A stretch of 64,000 nucleotides of DNA from the NCBI GenBank assembly GCA_028284445.1, contig JANQRS010000012.1, forward strand, positions 1 through 64,000, read 5' to 3'. Each line of letters starts with the position of its first letter. Position 1 is the first letter of the stretch. The notes under the pieces were generated by a model, which had not been told where the DNA came from, ran no database searches, and saw nothing but the letters and a program-made list of their open reading frames with translations. This document shows, one piece after another, positions 1 to 8,611 of the stretch. Position numbers and translations under genes: made by a program. This stretch comes from Calditrichia bacterium. GTDB lineage: Bacteria; Calditrichota; Calditrichia; RBG-13-44-9; J075.

Positions 1-1
1 G

Positions 2-133
2 GATTACCCCTCTGCCAGGTCATTACCTTGGTCAACGCTTGGCTTCGGCATTGGGCATTCGACATTCTCAAAACGTCGGATTACCCCTCTGCCAAGTCAT
101 TACCTTGGTCAACGCTGTGCTTCGGCTAATCCG
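2..133. repeat. Two diverged copies of a palindromic intergenic repeat
   Basis: A unit starting GGATTACCCCTCTGCCA occurs at about 1-40 and again at about 78-116, with near-identical sequence through GGTCAACGCT. The second copy is bounded by CGGATTA (77-83) and its reverse complement TAATCCG (127-133), and has an inner CCAAG/CTTGG stem, so it can fold as one long hairpin. The first copy is cut by the window edge and its 3' end has diverged. It lies downstream of the minus-strand trmJ gene. The stretch 134-180 holds only short TCAATG-type repetitions. Confidence 0.6.
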
Positions 134-181
134 ACCTACAACTGCTATTATCAATGCTTCAATGTTTCAATCTTCAATGCT

Positions 182-916
182 TCAATGTTCTTTCCCCGGC
201 GGATCAATATATTCATCGAAGGCCTGCAAAATTTTATGCAGCAGCTGCACATCTCGTATTTCCGGCTGCGCGCGACCTAACAGACGCCTGAACCGCATAA
301 TGAACTTTTCCCAATTGTCGCGCGGTTGAAAATCAACCCGTCGCAGGCTCTTTTCAAGATGCTCGTAGACGGAGCTAATCTGACGATGATCAGCCGGCTT
401 CCAGGTAAATTTTTTCTCGTCTTCAAATGAACCTTTATGCAGCTCGTAAGCATAGACCAAAACAGCTTGCGCAAGATTAAGAGAAGGATGACTGACAGCT
501 GCCGGGGCCGTTGAAATCACATCGCAAAGCCGGATTTCTTCATTTGTCAATCCGCTACGTTCACGTCCAAAGACAATGGCGATTCGGCCTTCAATCGTCA
601 ACGGAATAGCCTTTTGCGCCAATTCTTCAGGCGTGTAATAAGGGAAGCGATACTCACGATGCCTCTGGGTTGTAGCCACAATAAAATGACAGTCTTCAAT
701 CGCTTCCTGCAGCGTGGGAACGATTCTGGCGGCGTTCAGCACATCTTCAGAAGCATGCGCTAGCCGTTGCGCTTCCGAGTCTTGAAAATCACAGGGATTA
801 ACCAAAATCAACTCACTGAAACCCATGGATTTTAAGGCGCGAGCCGACGATCCGATATTACCCGGATACTGCGGCTCAACCAGGATAAAGCATACATTTG
901 CGGGATTTATTTTCAT
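182..916 (-). CDS. trmJ: TrmJ-like tRNA 2'-O-methyltransferase (SpoU/TrmH superfamily)
   Basis: A 244-residue SPOUT methyltransferase that would use S-adenosylmethionine to methylate the ribose 2'-OH of a tRNA nucleotide; TrmJ acts at position 32 in the cytosol. The N-terminus VEPQYPGNIGSSARALKSMG is the SpoU motif 1 with the conserved N and R. FGRERSGLTNEE (about 116-127) and SLNLAQAV (about 144-151) are motifs 2 and 3 that form the SAM-binding trefoil knot. The C-terminal ~80 residues (RRLLGRA region) match the helical extension typical of TrmJ. It is transcribed away from the HicB/HicA-like pair. Family assignment is secure; the exact target nucleotide is inferred. Confidence 0.9.
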   Translation of the reverse strand: MKINPANVCFILVEPQYPGNIGSSARALKSMGFSELILVNPCDFQDSEAQRLAHASEDVLNAARIVPTLQEAIEDCHFIVATTQRHREYRFPYYTPEELAQKAIPLTIEGRIAIVFGRERSGLTNEEIRLCDVISTAPAAVSHPSLNLAQAVLVYAYELHKGSFEDEKKFTWKPADHRQISSVYEHLEKSLRRVDFQPRDNWEKFIMRFRRLLGRAQPEIRDVQLLHKILQAFDEYIDPPGKEH

Positions 917-1008
917 TCGAGATTCTATCTTTGTGACATTTAATATTGTAACTGTATATTGGCACGGCTATATTCCAACGTGAAATTAACCGTTTCAGAA
1001 GCACCGAT

Positions 1009-1200
1009 ATGAAACTTAAAATCATTGTTCGCAAAGTTGAAGAGAATTTATATGTTGCGAGTTGCCGCGGATTGAAGGGATGTCACATCCAGGCGGAATC
1101 GGAACAACAAGCGCATACCATGATAAAAGCCGCCATCAACGCATATCTAACGAGTCACAAGCAGCGACATGAAAAAATCCCTTACAACCCGGAAGACTGA
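1009..1200 (+). CDS. HicB-like small protein (putative antitoxin)
   Basis: A 63-residue protein with the single-domain HicB N-terminal pattern: a beta strand (KLKIIVRKVEENLYVASC), then a GLKGCHIQAES turn that matches the HicB PelpGchtqGdT region, then a helix ending NAYLTSHK. It lacks the C-terminal DNA-binding region found in longer HicB proteins. The next gene starts inside it (ATG at 1169, 32-nt overlap), which suggests translational coupling. HicB proteins neutralise HicA mRNA interferases. The order here, HicB-like then HicA-like, is the reverse of the common hicA-hicB order. Assignment rests on pattern only. Confidence 0.55.
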   Translation: MKLKIIVRKVEENLYVASCRGLKGCHIQAESEQQAHTMIKAAINAYLTSHKQRHEKIPYNPED

Positions 1201-1447
1201 CGATCAGGTGAGCCGTTCCCCTGCCTTTTCCCGCCAATCTGTCATCAAAGCTTTTCAGCGACTCGGCTACCTGGATGATTTTAATTCCGTACATATCACT
1301 GTTTTGCGAAACACGACTTTTCCGTTTCAACGCATCACTGTTCCGAACACGCCGAATATCTCAATCGAATTACTTCGTTGCTATGCGGAAGACTTGCGAC
1401 TCGACCTTTCTACCTTCGTTCGACGTATCGAATCATTATCCAAGTAA
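1169..1447 (+). CDS. HicA/YcfA-like small protein (putative mRNA interferase)
   Basis: A 92-residue protein whose middle resembles the HicA double-stranded RNA-binding fold: SRQSVIKAFQRLGY matches the N-terminal helix, VHITVLRN the strand with the catalytic His (usually GSHHI, here NSVHI), QRITVPNTP the next strand with the VP motif, and ELLRCYAEDLRLDLSTFVRRI the C-terminal helices. HicA toxins cleave mRNA. The GS preceding the His is not conserved, so activity is uncertain. It overlaps the HicB-like gene by 32 nt, and its stop lies 4 nt before the convergent kinase gene. It could also be a degenerate, domesticated pair. Confidence 0.5.
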   Translation: MKKSLTTRKTDDQVSRSPAFSRQSVIKAFQRLGYLDDFNSVHITVLRNTTFPFQRITVPNTPNISIELLRCYAEDLRLDLSTFVRRIESLSK

Positions 1448-1450
1448 TGA

Positions 1451-3661
1451 TCAAGCCCCGATAAACTTTTCGACTTTCAGCAAAATATCATTCACCTGAA
1501 ACGGCTTATGCATGTAAGACATTTGATTCTTTTTGAGAATCTGATCCAGATCTTCACGCTTTGAATACCCGCTAATAATAATGATTTTCTGATCAGGCTT
1601 CAAGGCTTTGATTTTCAGGCAGGCCTCTTTGCCGTCCATCTCCGGCATCACCATATCCATAATGACCAAATCGATGTCGGCGCTATTAGCTTTAAAGGTA
1701 TCAACGCCTTCACGGCCATTGGCCGCGGATAGTACCTGATATCCTTTTAGCTCGAAGACTTCCTGAAGCATGGTCCTTATGCTGAATTCATCGTCGACAA
1801 CCAGGATTTTGCCACGCCTGGTCTTATCCTGTTTCTTTGCTGGAACGGTCGGTTGTTGGCTAGCAGCAACTTGCGGCTGCAAGGGCAGGTAAATATAAAA
1901 GGTTGTGGATTCATTGGGAATGCTCTTGACAAAAATCTCCCCTTTAAGATCCTTGACGATCCGATAAGCCAGGAAGAGCCCCAGACCGCCTCCCTGGTTC
2001 TTGATTTTCGTAGAGAAAAAGGGCTTAAAAATATGGTCAAGATGCTTGGCATCGATACCTGGCCCTCGATCCTGAAAGCTTAATTCAACATATTTGCCAG
2101 CTGGTAAATAAAAAAGATGTGGCAGCACAACCCCATTTCGCTTCATCTCTACCATGCGGGTGCCGACCCGTATGATGCCTTTGGTCTTCAAGGCTTCCAG
2201 ACTGTTCTGCACGAAAATTTTGAATAGTTGCCCCAGACGTTTCGGGAAAAGCTGCATTGAAGGGAGATTGTGATCGAGCGAAAATCGGAAACCAACCTTC
2301 CCTGGCAGTCTGGCACCGATTTTCTCGGCAATCTTGACCAGCAGCTTGTTCAAATCGGCCTTTTGGGGCTTTTCGATGTCTTTCAGGCGATAATTAAGGA
2401 ATGTCTTGACCAGTTTATCCGTCTGGGCAAGCGACTTCTCCATTGTGTTCAGATACTTGCGCAGTTCGTGATCCTTACCGAGACGCGACTTCATCAGGCT
2501 CACGTTGGGCACCAGTACAGTCAGCAGGTTATTGAGATACTTATTCATTACCCGGCTAAACTGAGAAATTTGATCCAGCATTTCATTGCGTTGACGAACC
2601 TGGTCCCGGCACCATCGCCGGGTAATATCATTTGCCAGAACGGATAAGACTCGAGTGCCGTCAGCCAATTCAAATTTGCTTAGGTGGGCTTGCCAAACCC
2701 GACCGCTGGATTTCCCCTTGTGAACCATCAGTTCCCGGCTAATTACCGAGCCATTTTTCAGCTTGCGCAGATCGCTGCGAAAACCATCAACCTGTCCGAC
2801 TGCCAGGCGCTCGGTGAAGGAGCTGCCTATCAAATCTGACTCGGCCAGACCGGTTTCATCAATCGCAGCTTGATTCGCATGCCGAATGCGTCCGTCCCGG
2901 CCAAGGGTGTAAACGAGGAAAGGACTGGTAGCCAGCCATGAATCGGCAGCTGTTTGATCAGCGGCTGCGCTAATAGCTGCATATGCGCCATCCCGATAGC
3001 GATGGTGCAGCATCAGTGACAGCACACCAAGTATGAGATTAATAAACGAGAGATCGCTCAGAAGCAAAGGTTGGTCTTTTCGCGCAAGGATTCCGCCACC
3101 CCACAATTCCCCCTGAAAACGGAGCGGAAAAACAATGGCGGATTTTACATCAAGCACATTCCAGGGATGCTGCCCGGATTCAAACTGATGGGTTTCGCTG
3201 AGCAACACAGCCAGATCTTTCTGCGCAAGAATTTTGGCAATTTCTTCGGCACCGCGATGCTCGGCGAAAAAAGGCTGGAATTGATCATTGTCTTCACGGG
3301 CAGCCAAAAGCAGCTGCTGTTGATTGCCATCCAGTTCCAGGAAAATGCAGCCGGCATCGAAAGCGAGCTGTTCCCGAATAAAATCAAAGATAAGTGTGCT
3401 CACATCCGCATCATCTGTTGAATGAAGCACCTGTCGCTGAAACTCAATAAGGGCGGATAGCAGATTAATTTGCTCTATATAGGTCTGATAGTGTCCATCA
3501 ATCGACTCAAGGGAGGTGTGAATATACCCTTCCAGCTGCTCAACTTCGTTGCTGATCGTTTGGAGCTGTTCACTGATCTGACTATTTTTCTCAGCGTCCT
3601 GTATAGACCCTAGTATATTTTCAAAATATTTGGCAATATCTGATCGTTTGATCATTTTCAT
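1451..3661 (-). CDS. Hybrid histidine-kinase-like protein, GAF-PAS-HATPase-REC, lacking the phospho-acceptor His
   Basis: A 736-residue soluble protein. In order: an N-terminal coiled coil (about 15-75), a GAF domain (75-220), a PAS domain (240-345), a dimerisation helix pair (365-425), an HATPase_c domain (N box QNSLEAL near 485, G1 DRGPGID near 531, F box FKPFFSTK, G2 GGGLGLFLA near 558) and a C-terminal receiver (616-736) with phospho-acceptor D669 in VIMDMVMP and the conserved Lys in MHKPF. In related kinases the dimerisation helix reads AHDFNNLL; here the aligned segment is NKYLNNLL (373-380), so Lys374 replaces the His. The ATP site looks intact. It is probably co-transcribed with the HDOD gene 14 nt upstream. 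Confidence 0.85.
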   Translation of the reverse strand: MKMIKRSDIAKYFENILGSIQDAEKNSQISEQLQTISNEVEQLEGYIHTSLESIDGHYQTYIEQINLLSALIEFQRQVLHSTDDADVSTLIFDFIREQLAFDAGCIFLELDGNQQQLLLAAREDNDQFQPFFAEHRGAEEIAKILAQKDLAVLLSETHQFESGQHPWNVLDVKSAIVFPLRFQGELWGGGILARKDQPLLLSDLSFINLILGVLSLMLHHRYRDGAYAAISAAADQTAADSWLATSPFLVYTLGRDGRIRHANQAAIDETGLAESDLIGSSFTERLAVGQVDGFRSDLRKLKNGSVISRELMVHKGKSSGRVWQAHLSKFELADGTRVLSVLANDITRRWCRDQVRQRNEMLDQISQFSRVMNKYLNNLLTVLVPNVSLMKSRLGKDHELRKYLNTMEKSLAQTDKLVKTFLNYRLKDIEKPQKADLNKLLVKIAEKIGARLPGKVGFRFSLDHNLPSMQLFPKRLGQLFKIFVQNSLEALKTKGIIRVGTRMVEMKRNGVVLPHLFYLPAGKYVELSFQDRGPGIDAKHLDHIFKPFFSTKIKNQGGGLGLFLAYRIVKDLKGEIFVKSIPNESTTFYIYLPLQPQVAASQQPTVPAKKQDKTRRGKILVVDDEFSIRTMLQEVFELKGYQVLSAANGREGVDTFKANSADIDLVIMDMVMPEMDGKEACLKIKALKPDQKIIIISGYSKREDLDQILKKNQMSYMHKPFQVNDILLKVEKFIGA

Positions 3662-3675
3662 GGTAATTCCTGCGC

Positions 3676-4536
3676 TTAATAGATCTCAAAATACTCGCGA
3701 TTCCTGCGGATTTGACGGCGAAGGTGGTTCACGAGTTCATCAAATTCCGTATTGGAAAACCTGAAGAAACGGTCGAATTCCGGATCGAGCTTGCGAATGC
3801 CTTTTAACCCCTGCAGATCGTCCTGCAAATAGTGGGCGATTAAATTGCTGAGATACAATCGCTTGATCCGCTTTAAATTTGTCCGTCCACCATCGTAGCG
3901 CGCCGGACTTTGGTGAAACCGGATCATTACTTCCATTGCTTCCGGCAAGCCCCACCTGGAAATTAATTCTGCGCCAATATCGGCATGTTCATATCCAAGG
4001 AAATCCCGTTCTACCAGATGTAATGAGCAATTTAACTGTCGACTCTGTTCAATCAGAAAGAAATAGTCAGCAGAAATCTCATTCACGGCAATTAGTTTGC
4101 CGACGTCGTGCATTAGCCCGGCAGCGAAATAGATGCTTTCTCGCCCGGGTTCCTGACGCTCCGCAATTGCCCGGGCAATAATTGCCGTAAGCAGTGCATG
4201 CTGCCAGTAATTCTCGAAGTGAAACACCGCATCTTTCCGCAGCGGTTTCAGCATTCGGAACAACCAGATGCACAGTGCTAACTCGCGTAAGCGGCCGAAA
4301 CCAAGGATGACAACGGCCCGGTCCAGTGCAAAAACCGGCTGATTAAATTCAAAGAAGTTGGAATTGGTGATACGCAAGAGCTGCTGCGTCAAATCGACAT
4401 CAGTCTCTATTGCTTTTATCACCCGTGAAACAGGGCTGTTTGATCGGGAGCATGCTGCAGCAATCGAAAGGGCATTGTCCGGCACTCCTGCCAGCACCTC
4501 GTTGCTGTCGACAACTGTACTGATGTCATATTGCAT
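3676..4536 (-). CDS. HDOD-domain signalling protein
   Basis: A 286-residue protein of the HDOD family, a metal-binding-like helical fold related to HD phosphohydrolases. The conserved series is visible: DVDLTQQLLRITNSNFF, ALDRAVVILGFGRLREL, YWQHALLTA, AGLMHDVGKL (with the HD pair) and EHADIGAELISRWGLPE. HDOD proteins are often partnered with histidine kinases and act as regulatory scaffolds; the substrate, if any, is unknown. I chose the ATG at 4536 because AGGGGT lies just upstream; a TTG at 4584 in the same frame would add 16 residues but has poor spacing. The kinase-like gene follows 14 nt downstream, so the two probably form an operon. Confidence 0.8.
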   Translation of the reverse strand: MQYDISTVVDSNEVLAGVPDNALSIAAACSRSNSPVSRVIKAIETDVDLTQQLLRITNSNFFEFNQPVFALDRAVVILGFGRLRELALCIWLFRMLKPLRKDAVFHFENYWQHALLTAIIARAIAERQEPGRESIYFAAGLMHDVGKLIAVNEISADYFFLIEQSRQLNCSLHLVERDFLGYEHADIGAELISRWGLPEAMEVMIRFHQSPARYDGGRTNLKRIKRLYLSNLIAHYLQDDLQGLKGIRKLDPEFDRFFRFSNTEFDELVNHLRRQIRRNREYFEIY

Positions 4537-4672
4537 TGTCGCACCCCTGCGACCAAGGCATGAGTAAGTCGCATGATCCTGCAACCCTGTCTCACTTTAG
4601 GTAAGTGTCGGATGAGTTGCCTGAAAACTTTATAGCGGCGTCACCCCCTGATGACGCCGAATTGCGCAAATT

Positions 4673-5329
4673 CTAGTAGCCAAATGCATGGATGAAGCCA
4701 AAGAAGAAGGAAACGCCGTCAAAATTGCTATTGGAACCTACCGGCGCATCAAAGCGGATCACATTATAACGCACATCAGCTGAAATGGCCCATTCTTCGG
4801 CCCACAAATAATCAACACCCAATCCCACAAATGCACCACCGCCAATGTAGGCATTCGCATTGCTTAAGGAGTTGAAAAAATCATCTCCGCGATCAAAAGC
4901 AAAACCAAAGGTCGGTCCTGCACCACCAATTGCATATGGGGTAATTTCCTGGTTATACACGCTGCCGAAGCGATATTTGAAGGACAGCCAAGCCGGCACC
5001 AGCAGGGCAGTCTGATCAAATGTCTGATAAAAAACGCCGTTGTCCAGCCGATTCACGCCGCTGTTGCTCCAAACCATATCCACATTGAGGCCGTACATGA
5101 ATTTACCGCTACCGGTCATCATATAAGCAAGTGACGTCCCCATGTAAGAGTTGCCTGCCTGAACACGCATCATGCCATTCTGATTATAGAAGTCGCTGAC
5201 GCGATTGGAGATATCGTATGTACCCTGGAGCGCGCTGTTTCCCTGCACGTCGGTAGTCGGCAGTGGGTATTGGGCCATCAGACCAAAACTAAACATCATT
5301 ATCAGTGCTGCGATTCCAAATACTTTCAT
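4673..5329 (-). CDS. Outer-membrane beta-barrel protein (small, secreted)
   Basis: A 218-residue protein with a signal peptide (MKVFGIAALIMMFSFGLMAQ) followed by alternating hydrophobic and polar strands rich in Gly, Tyr, Phe and Asn, ending in an aromatic residue (HAFGY), as expected of an OmpA/OmpW-like 8-strand barrel. The start at 5329 has GAGGTG six bases upstream; the longer frame from 5341 would begin inside that ribosome-binding site. It lies 8 nt after the stop of the NtrC-type regulator gene and is therefore probably the last gene of the 10249-4673 operon. No ligand can be assigned. Confidence 0.7.
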   Translation of the reverse strand: MKVFGIAALIMMFSFGLMAQYPLPTTDVQGNSALQGTYDISNRVSDFYNQNGMMRVQAGNSYMGTSLAYMMTGSGKFMYGLNVDMVWSNSGVNRLDNGVFYQTFDQTALLVPAWLSFKYRFGSVYNQEITPYAIGGAGPTFGFAFDRGDDFFNSLSNANAYIGGGAFVGLGVDYLWAEEWAISADVRYNVIRFDAPVGSNSNFDGVSFFFGFIHAFGY

Positions 5330-5337
5330 ATTACACC

Positions 5338-6708
5338 TCACAGGCTATATTTTTTGGCTTTATTGCGAAGGGTTCTAAGCGTAAAACCCAGTTTTTTAGC
5401 GGCTTTGGTTTTATTATTGGAAGCTTCGACCAGGGCTTGCTTAATGATTTCCCGCTCACAGGCTTCCAGCTTGTCGCGGTAGGACAAGGAGTTATCTTCC
5501 AACACATGATCAACCAGCGTAGAGCGCTGGCTCTTTCCGGCATTCAAGTATGCCGGTAAATCGTCCGGCAAAATTTGCTGACCATCGCACATTACCACGG
5601 CATTCTCAATGGCGTTTTCCAATTCTCGCACGTTGCCAGGCCATTCATAGGCCATCAGTATTTTACGTGCTTCTTCTTCAATGCCGGTGATATTACGCTG
5701 GTCTTTGGAAGCGTATTTTTCGATAAAGTGATCGGTTAAGGGCCCAATATCCTCCAACCGCTCTCTCAGGGGCGGCATGAGAATGGGAATCACGTTTAAA
5801 CGGAAATAAAGATCTTCCCGGAATTGTCCTTCCTGCATCTTCTTCTCAAGCGCCGCATTGGTTGCAGCAATCAGGCGCACATCCACGGCAATATTCTCGA
5901 CCCCGCCAACTCGATTAAAACGCCGCTCCTGCAGCACTCGCAACAGCTTCGCTTGTAATGACATCGGCAATTCACCGATTTCATCGAGGAAAATCGTACC
6001 GCCGTCGGCGATCTCAAATTTCCCCTTCTTCATTTTGTGGGCACCGGTGAAAGCCCCTTTTTCGTGCCCGAACAATTCGCTTTCCAGCAAGTTTTCCGGG
6101 ATGGACGCACAATTGATTTCAACCAGGGTCTTATCCTTGCGGCGGCTCTGATAATGAATGGCCCGGGCAATCAACTCCTTGCCGGTTCCGCTTTCACCGC
6201 GGATAAGCACTGTTGCATCGCTATTGGCGACTTTCAGCACTTTCTGAAAGATCTCCTGCATCCGGCCACTGACGCCAATAATGTTGTCGAAACGATAGGT
6301 CTGATTCAGCTGTGATTTCAGCTGCTTGTTTTCGGAGATCAACTTGCGTTCTTTTAAGGCACGCCGCAGGATGATCAGTAGCTCGTCGAGGTTAATGGGC
6401 TTGGTGAGATAATCATAAATGCCCATTTTCATAGCGTTGACGGCATTCTTGACGGTGCCAAACGCAGTCATCATGATGATTTTAATATCCGGCTGTTCTT
6501 CCAGAATAATTTTCGAAAGCGACAATCCGTCTTCGTCCGGGAGGAGATAATCCATTAACACCACGTCAAAGGCGCCTTTGCGGATGGCCGTTTTTGCCTG
6601 GCGGGCATTTTTTGACTTGGTGATATCCAGGCCTTCTTCTTCCAGAATTTCGGCCAGACCGTTCAGGGTATTAATATCATCTTCTACAAGTAATACTTGT
6701 TCTTTCAT
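5338..6708 (-). CDS. NtrC/AtoC-type sigma-54-dependent response regulator
   Basis: A 456-residue regulator with three domains: a receiver (1-120; D53 in VLMDYLLP, conserved Lys in LTKP), a sigma-54-interacting AAA+ domain (Walker A GESGTGKE at 171-178, the GAFTGA sigma-54 contact loop at 218-223, Walker B in GTIFLDEIGELP near 240) and a C-terminal Fis-type helix-turn-helix (about 415-456). Phosphorylation by a partner kinase would allow ATP-driven open-complex formation at sigma-54 promoters. Its partner is almost certainly the Cache-type kinase encoded directly upstream. No convincing -24/-12 promoter was found within this operon, so its targets may be elsewhere. Confidence 0.93.
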   Translation of the reverse strand: MKEQVLLVEDDINTLNGLAEILEEEGLDITKSKNARQAKTAIRKGAFDVVLMDYLLPDEDGLSLSKIILEEQPDIKIIMMTAFGTVKNAVNAMKMGIYDYLTKPINLDELLIILRRALKERKLISENKQLKSQLNQTYRFDNIIGVSGRMQEIFQKVLKVANSDATVLIRGESGTGKELIARAIHYQSRRKDKTLVEINCASIPENLLESELFGHEKGAFTGAHKMKKGKFEIADGGTIFLDEIGELPMSLQAKLLRVLQERRFNRVGGVENIAVDVRLIAATNAALEKKMQEGQFREDLYFRLNVIPILMPPLRERLEDIGPLTDHFIEKYASKDQRNITGIEEEARKILMAYEWPGNVRELENAIENAVVMCDGQQILPDDLPAYLNAGKSQRSTLVDHVLEDNSLSYRDKLEACEREIIKQALVEASNNKTKAAKKLGFTLRTLRNKAKKYSL

Positions 6709-6769
6709 TACACCCTATGCAGATTTGTTGTAAACGCTTAGATATCTTACATTAACGCCCGCCGAAAGC

Positions 6770-8599
6770 TCATTGTTCCGCCCCATTATTGCGCCCGACC
6801 GGCAAGTTAATGAACACTGATGTCCCCACGTCACTGCTACTCTTAATATACACGATTCCACTATGCGCTTCAACTATTTGTTTAGCCAATGCCAGCCCCA
6901 AACCGGTACCGGCACGTTTAGTGGTATAATAATACTCAAACACCTCATCAAGAATCTCCCGGGGAATCCCCTCACCGGTATCACGAAACTCCAGGAGTAC
7001 CCGCAAATCTTCTTCCCCATCGGCTCGTTTTTCTTCGCTGTTGCTAACGTCTATATGGAGTGTGCCACCCTCCGGCATCGCTTCAAAAGCATTGATAATC
7101 AAGTTGAGAAATACCTGCTTCAGGCGATCGTAGTCGAACCGGCCGCGGGTAAAGGCAGCGCCGTAATTTTTGTCGATCTCAATTTTATTTCGGCGGGCCT
7201 GGGGCGCTTGAAGAAGTAACACTTCATCGAGAATCTCAACGATATTGGAAAGATGCATGTCTAGTTCCGGCGGACGGGCAATCGAGAGAAAGTCTGTTAC
7301 CAGGTCATTAATCCGCGCCATTTCCGACGAAAGCACCTTAAAATACTTTTCCTTGCGTTCGCGGGTCACATCGCTGCGATATATGATGCGCTTCAGGATT
7401 TGCATGTTGATGCTCATGGCGTTCAACGGATTGCGAATCTCATGACTCACAAGACTGGCGAAGCGACTTAAGGCCGCGAGATGCTCGATGCGCTTCAGGC
7501 GCTTCTGATTTTTGCTTAGTGAGCTGGCCATCGAATTAAATTCCTGGGCCAATTCTCCCAACTCATCGCGGGAATCGGTTTCGATCTTGTGCTCGAGATT
7601 GCCGGCGCCGATTTCACGAGCCCCGGCAACCAGGCGATCAAGCGGCCGGGTCAAGGTTTCCACATAGAGGATACCGGAGACCAAAGCCACTATGGCCATC
7701 AACAGCACAAAAAACACCACCTGGAACTGCAGCTGCCGGGCCAGGCGAAACGCCTCAGAACGCGATTGCTGAACAAATACGCCCCAATTCAGCGACTGAA
7801 TGGGTGTGAAAGCAAGGACGATCTCTTCGTCATCCAGAATGGTATCAACCAGTCCTGACTCCCCTGCCCTCACCCGCTGAAACCAGTCGAAGCCGGAATA
7901 ATCGACCTTATTGTAGACCTTTTCCTTATTCTTATGCGCAATAACCTTGCCGTCTGCGCTCACCAGGAAGGCAATGCCGGTTTCTTCAATGCTAATTTGA
8001 TCCACCAGCGTCCAAATGCGATTCAGGTCGATTTCCGCAGCCAGCACCCCAACAACCCGGTTATATTTGCGAATCGGCTCAGCAATGGTCATCACCGGGA
8101 AGCGTGACTCCGTCGGATACACTTCAGAGAAATACTCCTCCCCTGCAAAGGCATTAACGAAAAAGGCCTGCTGACTGAGATCCTGATTTTCTTCCCCAAA
8201 TTTAGTGGTCTCGCGAACGATGCCGCTATCGTTCAGCACAAAAATCTTGCGAAAGATCGGATGTTCCTCGATGATGCGGTTAATCAGTTCCCCTTGTGGA
8301 AAAGAACCAGGGTTACGCATTTCACCGGCAAGAGCAGCGCTTTGAAGCACCGTTAAAGGACCACGCACGAAGAGGTTTATCTCATTGCTCGCGCGTAGCG
8401 CCGTTTCCATGTTGCGCTGCTCGATGTATTCCTGCACGGTTTCCTGCGCCAGCATGATCAGGTATAGGCTGATCAGCACAGTGGGTATTACCGCTAACGC
8501 CACATAGCTCAGGATCAGCCTGTTCGAGATCTTGCGCGAGAGGAATCGCCTGATCTTATGCCTGAAAATGCGGTAGCGTTTTTTGAGACGCAGGTTCAT
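6770..8599 (-). CDS. Membrane sensor histidine kinase with periplasmic Cache domain
   Basis: A 609-residue kinase: TM1 (about 28-50), a large periplasmic dCache-like domain (51-290), TM2 (292-314), HAMP (315-365), HisKA with phospho-acceptor His386 in SLVSHEIRNPL, and an HATPase_c domain (N box NLIINAFEAM near 510, DTGEGIP, YYYTTKRAGTGLGLALAKQI). It would autophosphorylate on ligand binding and pass phosphate to the NtrC-type regulator encoded 61 nt downstream. The solute-binding protein encoded 12 nt upstream is the obvious candidate for supplying or presenting the signal. All key catalytic residues are present. Confidence 0.93.
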   Translation of the reverse strand: MNLRLKKRYRIFRHKIRRFLSRKISNRLILSYVALAVIPTVLISLYLIMLAQETVQEYIEQRNMETALRASNEINLFVRGPLTVLQSAALAGEMRNPGSFPQGELINRIIEEHPIFRKIFVLNDSGIVRETTKFGEENQDLSQQAFFVNAFAGEEYFSEVYPTESRFPVMTIAEPIRKYNRVVGVLAAEIDLNRIWTLVDQISIEETGIAFLVSADGKVIAHKNKEKVYNKVDYSGFDWFQRVRAGESGLVDTILDDEEIVLAFTPIQSLNWGVFVQQSRSEAFRLARQLQFQVVFFVLLMAIVALVSGILYVETLTRPLDRLVAGAREIGAGNLEHKIETDSRDELGELAQEFNSMASSLSKNQKRLKRIEHLAALSRFASLVSHEIRNPLNAMSINMQILKRIIYRSDVTRERKEKYFKVLSSEMARINDLVTDFLSIARPPELDMHLSNIVEILDEVLLLQAPQARRNKIEIDKNYGAAFTRGRFDYDRLKQVFLNLIINAFEAMPEGGTLHIDVSNSEEKRADGEEDLRVLLEFRDTGEGIPREILDEVFEYYYTTKRAGTGLGLALAKQIVEAHSGIVYIKSSSDVGTSVFINLPVGRNNGAEQ

Positions 8600-8611
8600 A
8601 CCGGATCCGAT

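Noticed and set aside
1..133. CRISPR-like direct repeats
   Set aside because: Only two diverged copies, one palindromic over its whole length.
5330..5337. A sigma-54 promoter for the outer-membrane barrel gene driven by the upstream NtrC-type regulator
   Set aside because: Only 8 bases separate the genes and no -24/-12 element was seen in the preceding coding end or before the operon.
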